A stretch of 64,000 bases of DNA, taken from Rothia amarae. Its GTDB lineage: Bacteria > Actinomycetota > Actinomycetes > Actinomycetales > Micrococcaceae. The notes under the pieces are model-generated. The model was not told the origin of the DNA. It saw only the letters and a program-made list of their open reading frames with translations, and searched no databases. The position numbers and the translations under genes are program-made. How positions within the stretch are numbered: the first letter of the stretch is position 1; the number at the start of each line of letters is the position of its first letter. This document shows positions 58,878-64,000 of this stretch, piece by piece. Location of the stretch: NCBI RefSeq assembly GCF_014705945.2, contig NZ_CP061538.1, positions 186,001 through 250,000 of the forward strand. The letters run 5' to 3'.

Positions 58878-60212
58878 TTATTTACCGAGTGAATCGACTC
58901 GTGGCTCCAGCGGTTCTGGCGCCGAGTTGCGGCGTCGGGCAATGAAAGCCATGAGGTGATATGTAACCAGGGTGGCGGCAGTTCCTAGCGCGATACCGGC
59001 GAACTGCAGGTTACCAATATCCCAGGTGTAGTCGGCGATGCCCACGATGAGGGCCACGGAGGCGGCGGTGAGGTTCACCTGATTGGAGAAATCCACTTTG
59101 TTCTCTACCCAGATGCGTACACCCAGCATACCGATCATGCCGTAGAGAACTGTGGCTGCGCCACCGAGTACGCCGGCGGGTACTGATGCTACTGCTGCGC
59201 CGAAGACGGGCAGGATGGAAAGCAGGATGGCGAAGATTGCGGCTACCCAGTAAGCAGCAGTGGAGTACACCTTGGTGGCTGCCATAACGCCGATATTTTC
59301 TGCATAAGTGGTAGTACCTGAACCGCCGCCTGCGCCCGCAATAGTGGTGGCTAGACCATCTGCCATGAGCGCGCGTCCGGAGTATTTGTCGAGGTTGTCA
59401 CCGGTCATTAGCGCTACGGATTTTACGTGTCCGATATTTTCTGCCACTAGAACAAGAATGACGGGAATGAACAGGCCCGCTAGATTCCAGTGAAATTCGG
59501 GAGTCTGGAAATGCGGTAGTCCAAAGAGCCCTTGGTTTTCCCAGGCTTCGTGGATAGCGGTGAAGTCTACTTCGCCACGGATGACGGCGGTGATGTATCC
59601 GATTACTACGCCCAGTAGGATCGAGAGTCTGCCGAAGATTCCTTTGAAGAGAACCGAAATCAGGATAATCGAGACCAGAGTGACGAGCGCTGTGATAGGA
59701 GCTTTCATAAAGTTCGCTTTGGCGCTGGGAGCAAGGTTGAAACCAATCAGCGCCACAATGGCGCCGGTGACCAGCGGTGGCATGAGTTTGGTGAGCCATC
59801 CGGTTCCGGCTATTTGCACGATGAGCCCCACGAGGAAGAGCGCGATACCCGCCATCACGATGCCACCGAGCGAACCGGCGGGGCCGTACTGGTTAGAGGC
59901 CGCTGCTAGCGGCGCAATGAACGCAAAGGACGAACCGAGGTAAGACGGTACACGGCCGGCTGTGAGTAGCAAGAAAAGGATAGTGCCAATACCCGAGAAG
60001 AAAAGGGTGGTGGACGGCGGGAAGCCGGTCAGGAGAGGAACGAGAAAGGTCGCTCCAAACATTGCCACTACATGCTGAGCACCAATGCCGATGGTTCGCC
60101 CCCAGGTGAGGCGTTCATAAGGTGCGACGACGGCACCCGGTGCTACCGTTTTGCCGTCGCCGTGTAGCCGCCAGGCAAAGGCAGAATGGCGCTCGGAATG
60201 TTCTGAGCTCAT
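58878..60212 (-). CDS. Uracil/xanthine permease (NCS2 family, UraA-like)
   Basis: 444 residues, about 14 spans. N-terminal LTWGRTIGIGAQHVVAMFGA and FIAPLAAASNQYGPAGSLG, the middle VLVAENIGHVKSVALMTGDN (substrate Glu in the VAENIGH motif) and GAGGGSGTTTYAENIGVMAA define UraA-type uracil:proton symport. Transcribed alone; no PyrR-type attenuator is seen in the 285 bp upstream, which also holds the promoter of the divergent mrp operon. Start ATG 60212. Confidence 0.93.
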   Translation of the reverse strand: MSSEHSERHSAFAWRLHGDGKTVAPGAVVAPYERLTWGRTIGIGAQHVVAMFGATFLVPLLTGFPPSTTLFFSGIGTILFLLLTAGRVPSYLGSSFAFIAPLAAASNQYGPAGSLGGIVMAGIALFLVGLIVQIAGTGWLTKLMPPLVTGAIVALIGFNLAPSAKANFMKAPITALVTLVSIILISVLFKGIFGRLSILLGVVIGYITAVIRGEVDFTAIHEAWENQGLFGLPHFQTPEFHWNLAGLFIPVILVLVAENIGHVKSVALMTGDNLDKYSGRALMADGLATTIAGAGGGSGTTTYAENIGVMAATKVYSTAAYWVAAIFAILLSILPVFGAAVASVPAGVLGGAATVLYGMIGMLGVRIWVENKVDFSNQVNLTAASVALIVGIADYTWDIGNLQFAGIALGTAATLVTYHLMAFIARRRNSAPEPLEPRVDSLGK

Positions 60213-60497
60213 AGAAATGCTCCAAAAATCAGGGGTGTGAGAATCGTTGATTATTCTACGCGCCTGAATAAAAAGTGCAGGGATGTAGCTAACCGTAGAG
60301 CATCTAGCGAGGTGGAAAAGTGGCAGGAAAGAAGTCAGTGTATTTTCAGCCGCTGAATGTATTACCTATTGCACCATTTGTAACAACCTAAAATAAGCGA
60401 AATTGGGGGTGATTTACACTATCTTTCCCTTCCCCCGAAATGGTCAGATGGCTTACAATTAGGGGAGGTTCTGCCCACGATTCCAAAGGCTATCTCT

Positions 60498-63400
60498 GTG
60501 GTAACAATTCTTCTAGCTTTTTTCGTGGTGTGGCTGTGCACGCCGCTTATCTATCGAGGCTTGGGTCATAAGACTTTCTACGCACTGGCATTACTTCCTG
60601 CCGGTGCTCTCATCTATGTGCTCACCAAAACGTCCCAGATTATGAATGGTGAGCCCTGGGTTGAAAAATTCGAGTGGATTCCCGCTCTCAATCTAGAGCT
60701 GACTTTTCGTATGGACGTGCTGTCTTGGGTGATGAGCTTGCTTGTACTGGGCGTTGGCTCGCTCGTACTTTTTTATTGCACCTCGTATTTCAGTCACTCC
60801 TCGGAGAGCGTTGGCGGTTTCGCCGCTCACCTGTTCAGCTTCTGTGCGGCTATGTTCGGGTTAATCACGGCCGATGACTTTATAGTCATGTTCATCTTCT
60901 GGGAAATCACCACCATCCTTTCCTATCTGCTCATTGGCCACGCCCATAACAGGTTGTCCGCTCGTCGATCTGCCTTGCAGGCCTTGACGGTCACAACAGC
61001 CGGTGGCCTCGCCATGTTCGTCGGAATTATCATGTTGGGCCAGAGCGCTGGCACCTACAGCTTGGCAGAACTGGTAGCTCGCGGACCCGCTCTTGTTGCC
61101 GATATTGAAGCCGGGCACGGAATTTTGACGGGTGCGCAGCTCTCTATCGCACTGTTTTTGATTCTGTGCGGTGCGCTGAGTAAATCGGCGTTGTTCCCGT
61201 TGCATTTCTGGCTCCCCGGGGCGATGGCGGCACCTACGCCCGTCTCTGCTTACCTGCACGCAGCGGCAATGGTGAAAGCGGGTATTTACCTGCTGATTCG
61301 CCTCTCACCCGGTTACGGCATGGTTGCCATTTGGGAAAACACGCTGGTTATTTTCGGCGCTTTCACGATGGTCTTTGGTGGTTGGGTTGCTCTCAAGCAA
61401 ACAGACCTCAAACTCATTCTTGCTTACGGCACCGTGAGCCAGCTCGGTTTTCTCGCACTGATTGTCTCAGCGGGAACACCTAATGCGCTCTACGCAGCTA
61501 TGGCTATGATGCTGGCGCATTCACTCTTTAAAGCAGCGCTCTTCCTCACCGTAGGAATTATTGACCATCAGTCGGGCACACGAAATATCCACAAACTCTC
61601 GGGTATCTTTCGCAGAGCCCCTGTACTGTTTGCCGTCGGTCTTATCTCTGCGGCGTCCATGGCAGGTATCCCTCCGCTGGCTGGTTTCGTGGCCAAAGAA
61701 GCAGTACTGGAAACCTACCTTGAACGACTCATGCATGCAGAAAACGGTAGCGTGCTATTGCTCGACCTCGTGACTGTGGGCGCTATCGTGGTGGGCTCCA
61801 TGCTTACCTTCGCCTATTCTGCGCGTTTTGTGTGGGGCGCTTTCGCTACAAAACCTGCAAGCTTTATGGAGAATATTGATGAGATCAAGTTCTGCCAGAC
61901 TCATTATGACCGCAACCCTGCAAAACTTGCTCACCTCGAAAAAAGCCCCGATACTCTCTTCCACCGTGTGAACTTCACCTTCATTGCATCGCCGGTGGTC
62001 TTGACCTTACTGACCATCGCATTCGGGCTATATCCCGAGCCGGTACACCACTGGATTTCTAGCCACCTGAAGAAAATTGGCGAATACGATCTTCACCTAG
62101 CTCTCTGGCACGGAGTGAACCCCGCCTTCCTCACCAGTCTCGGCATCATGACGGTGGGTATGGTGCTTTTCCTTACTCGCAACCCCATAGAAACATTCCA
62201 AAACCGGATTCCCACCTGGCCAGCGGCATCCACCGTCTACCGCAATATTGTTGACGTCTTGGATCGCCTAGCAGTATGGGTCACCGGTCAAACTCAGCGT
62301 GGTTCACTCGGCTTCTACCTGGGCATTATCCTGAGCACCGCTGTGATCGTGCCGACTATTGTGCTTTTCCTAGCAGAAACCCCTCCGCTTGCTAATATTC
62401 GCGTGAACGTGAACCCCGCTGAATGGGCTATCGCGCTGGTGATGATTACCGCAGCGCTGGTAGTGCTCTGGGCACGCAAACGTTTCTTGGCGATCTTGAT
62501 GGTCTCGGTAACCGGCTACGGCATGGCAGCACTCTTCGCTGTGCGTGCCGCCCCCGACCTCGCTATTACTCAGTTCCTAGTAGAAACCCTCTCGCTCGTC
62601 GCCTTTGTGTTGGCACTACGAGTACTACCTCGAAACATCCGTACGCAGAAGCTGACGGGCAAGCGCGAACAAACCCACCAGAGTATCCGAATCGTCATCG
62701 CTATTGGCTTCGGCATTTTGATGATGGCGCTTGCCATGTTCACCTTCTCCTCGCGGAGTCTGCAGCCCATCTCACTGGAACTACCCAAGATGGCGTACGA
62801 AATTGGCGACGGCACAAACATCGTCAACGTCATTCTCGTGGACACTCGTGGCTGGGATACCTTCGGCGAAATTTCAGTACTGGCTCTTGCCGCAACCGGT
62901 GTGGCATCCCTACTTTTCATTGAAGGACGCCGTGACCGCGGCGCCTCTAAGAACCTGGATACTCAGGTGCTTCAAATCTTTGAGAAGCGCTACGCTGCAC
63001 GCACGAATTTGACCGCTGAACAGAAGGTTGCCGGCCGTTTCTCTAGCGTGCACCGCGATCCTTTCATCGTTGCTGGTCGAACCCTGCCGCCCGAGCGTCG
63101 TTCAATTCTGTTAGAAGTCATGACACGCCTGCTCTTCCATACGCTGATTATGGTCTCGCTCTACCTGCTGGTGGCCGGTCACAACCTGCCTGGTGGCGGT
63201 TTTGCTGGCGGTCTGCTGGTCGGTCTCGCCTTTGCCGTGCGGTATTTGGCAGGCGGTGGGCGTGAGCTTCGTGCGGCATCCCCGATTCCTCCCGGCGTGT
63301 TCCTGGGAACGGGTCTTGCCGTTGCCGCGCTCTACGCTGCCACACCTCTACTCTTTGGCGATCCCGTATTTACCAGCTACACGCTCCAATGGTCTATGCC

Positions 63401-63659
63401 GGTGTTTGGCGACGTCAAGTTCGTTACGGCAACTATCTTTGATATCGGTGTGTACCTGCTGGTTATTGGGCTAGCGCTCGACGTCATCCGCTCCTTCGGC
63501 GAAAAGATCGATGTGAAAATTGCTGAAAACCGCAAACAAGAAGCACGGCGGCGCAACAATGCGGTGGCGGAGAAAAAACGACAGGTTGCAGATAGAAAGG
63601 CAGCTACCGGTCAGCAATCTACGCAAGTTCTAGTCACTGAAGAAGGAGGCAACCGGTAA
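60498..63659 (+). CDS. mrpA: Na+/H+ antiporter subunit A with fused MrpB-like domain
   Basis: 1053 residues from GTG 60498. NuoL-like proton channel (about 60-470) with GHAHNRLSARRSALQALTVT and LPGAMAAPTPVSAYLHAAAM, a long C-terminal MrpA part, and from about 865 an MnhB/MrpB-like domain (LLFHTLIMVSLYLLVAGHNL). The Mrp complex exchanges Na+ for H+ in the membrane and aids pH and salt tolerance. The next gene, mrpC, overlaps the stop by one base. A Lys/Arg-rich cytosolic tail ends it. Confidence 0.95.
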   Translation: MVTILLAFFVVWLCTPLIYRGLGHKTFYALALLPAGALIYVLTKTSQIMNGEPWVEKFEWIPALNLELTFRMDVLSWVMSLLVLGVGSLVLFYCTSYFSHSSESVGGFAAHLFSFCAAMFGLITADDFIVMFIFWEITTILSYLLIGHAHNRLSARRSALQALTVTTAGGLAMFVGIIMLGQSAGTYSLAELVARGPALVADIEAGHGILTGAQLSIALFLILCGALSKSALFPLHFWLPGAMAAPTPVSAYLHAAAMVKAGIYLLIRLSPGYGMVAIWENTLVIFGAFTMVFGGWVALKQTDLKLILAYGTVSQLGFLALIVSAGTPNALYAAMAMMLAHSLFKAALFLTVGIIDHQSGTRNIHKLSGIFRRAPVLFAVGLISAASMAGIPPLAGFVAKEAVLETYLERLMHAENGSVLLLDLVTVGAIVVGSMLTFAYSARFVWGAFATKPASFMENIDEIKFCQTHYDRNPAKLAHLEKSPDTLFHRVNFTFIASPVVLTLLTIAFGLYPEPVHHWISSHLKKIGEYDLHLALWHGVNPAFLTSLGIMTVGMVLFLTRNPIETFQNRIPTWPAASTVYRNIVDVLDRLAVWVTGQTQRGSLGFYLGIILSTAVIVPTIVLFLAETPPLANIRVNVNPAEWAIALVMITAALVVLWARKRFLAILMVSVTGYGMAALFAVRAAPDLAITQFLVETLSLVAFVLALRVLPRNIRTQKLTGKREQTHQSIRIVIAIGFGILMMALAMFTFSSRSLQPISLELPKMAYEIGDGTNIVNVILVDTRGWDTFGEISVLALAATGVASLLFIEGRRDRGASKNLDTQVLQIFEKRYAARTNLTAEQKVAGRFSSVHRDPFIVAGRTLPPERRSILLEVMTRLLFHTLIMVSLYLLVAGHNLPGGGFAGGLLVGLAFAVRYLAGGGRELRAASPIPPGVFLGTGLAVAALYAATPLLFGDPVFTSYTLQWSMPVFGDVKFVTATIFDIGVYLLVIGLALDVIRSFGEKIDVKIAENRKQEARRRNNAVAEKKRQVADRKAATGQQSTQVLVTEEGGNR

Positions 63660-64000
63660 TGGCAATTGATCTTAGCCTCATTCTTGTAATGGGTGTCATG
63701 TACGGCGTTGGCGTGTACTTGGTGCTTGACCGCACCATGACCCGCGTGATGCTTGGCCTCTTGCTGTTGACTAACGCCACCAACCTGCTCATTTTCCATG
63801 CCGGTGGTCCTGCCGGTCTGGCTCCTATCTTCAATAAAGATATAGCAGCCGGAGACTACTCAGACCCCCTACCGCAAGCACTGGTTCTCACCTCGATTGT
63901 GATTTCCTTTGCTGTGACTGCCCTAATGCTTGGCCTCATCTACCGCGCTTGGGTCCTCTCCCATGGCGATGAAATTAAGGACGACGCCGAAGACCGCAAG
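63659..64000 (+). CDS. mrpC: Na+/H+ antiporter subunit C (partial, runs off the window)
   Basis: 114 codons are in the window, with no stop before the edge. Start ATG 63659 overlaps the mrpA stop (TAATG). The sequence begins MAIDLSLILVMGVMYGVGVY, then RVMLGLLLLTNATNLLIFHA, DYSDPLPQALVLTSIVISFA and LMLGLIYRAW, with three spans, as in MnhC/MrpC (a NuoK-like subunit). The remaining mrpD-G are expected to the right. Confidence 0.95.
   Translation, partial: MAIDLSLILVMGVMYGVGVYLVLDRTMTRVMLGLLLLTNATNLLIFHAGGPAGLAPIFNKDIAAGDYSDPLPQALVLTSIVISFAVTALMLGLIYRAWVLSHGDEIKDDAEDRK

Overview
The window looks like a chromosomal segment of a mid-GC actinobacterium. A Micrococcaceae member such as Rothia fits best, but this is an inference from protein families and gene style; no rRNA or marker gene is present. 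Supporting signs are a FprA-type ferredoxin reductase, a long (481-residue) GAPDH, a 702-residue Pta, a DUF2218 gene, an MrpA with a fused MrpB-like end, LGFP repeats, many GTG/TTG starts, and several genes whose -10 hexamer lies six or seven bases before the start codon (leaderless transcripts).

Layout. 0-17.5 kb: a GH15 trehalase/glucoamylase-like enzyme, a frameshifted sodium/bile-acid-type transporter, ribokinase, a GNAT-glyoxalase fusion, an M48 membrane protease, the pta-ackA acetate pathway, a thiamine-binding protein, a MazE/MazF-like toxin-antitoxin pair, acetyltransferases, a methyltransferase-fold protein, YchJ, a purine permease and a DUF2218 protein. 17.5-28.6 kb: a defence island with hsdR at the left and hsdM-hsdS plus a ComEC-like metallo-beta-lactamase-fold gene at the right. 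A HigB/HigA-ImmA toxin-antitoxin unit, small hypothetical genes and a broken HTH gene lie between these two parts, and a Phd-like toxin-antitoxin pair lies beyond hsdM. Identical 62-bp palindromic sequences in the same orientation bracket this whole island.

28.6-40 kb: a quinone oxidoreductase-like enzyme; a lipoprotein, a YgiC-like ATP-grasp ligase and an amino-acid-type permease; facing them, an SbnA-like PLP synthase and a 902-residue fusion of an FAD/NAD-binding protein with a PLP decarboxylase (a possible unknown amino-acid or metallophore route); then fprA and a sugar-lactone oxidase. 40-50 kb: a secreted LGFP protein, a universal stress protein, tRNA-Glu, tRNA-Asp and tRNA-Phe, a compact Pel-like exopolysaccharide operon (flippase, PelF-like glycosyltransferase, GHL15-like hydrolase, all with TTG starts), an acyl-CoA hydrolase, and DUF6457-fdhD. 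50-64 kb: an HTH/membrane-protein pair, an FdhF/YdeP-family molybdoenzyme (the likely client of FdhD), GAPDH, a PfkB kinase, a PEBP protein, a HAD phosphatase, GDPD, uracil permease and the start of an Mrp sodium/proton antiporter operon.

A feature not explained by genes is the set of long, near-perfect intergenic palindromes, nearly all at the 3' ends of genes and most without a U-tract. They fall into sequence families that recur within the window. They may act as terminators or 3'-end protectors, and they may also be repeat elements and recombination sites.
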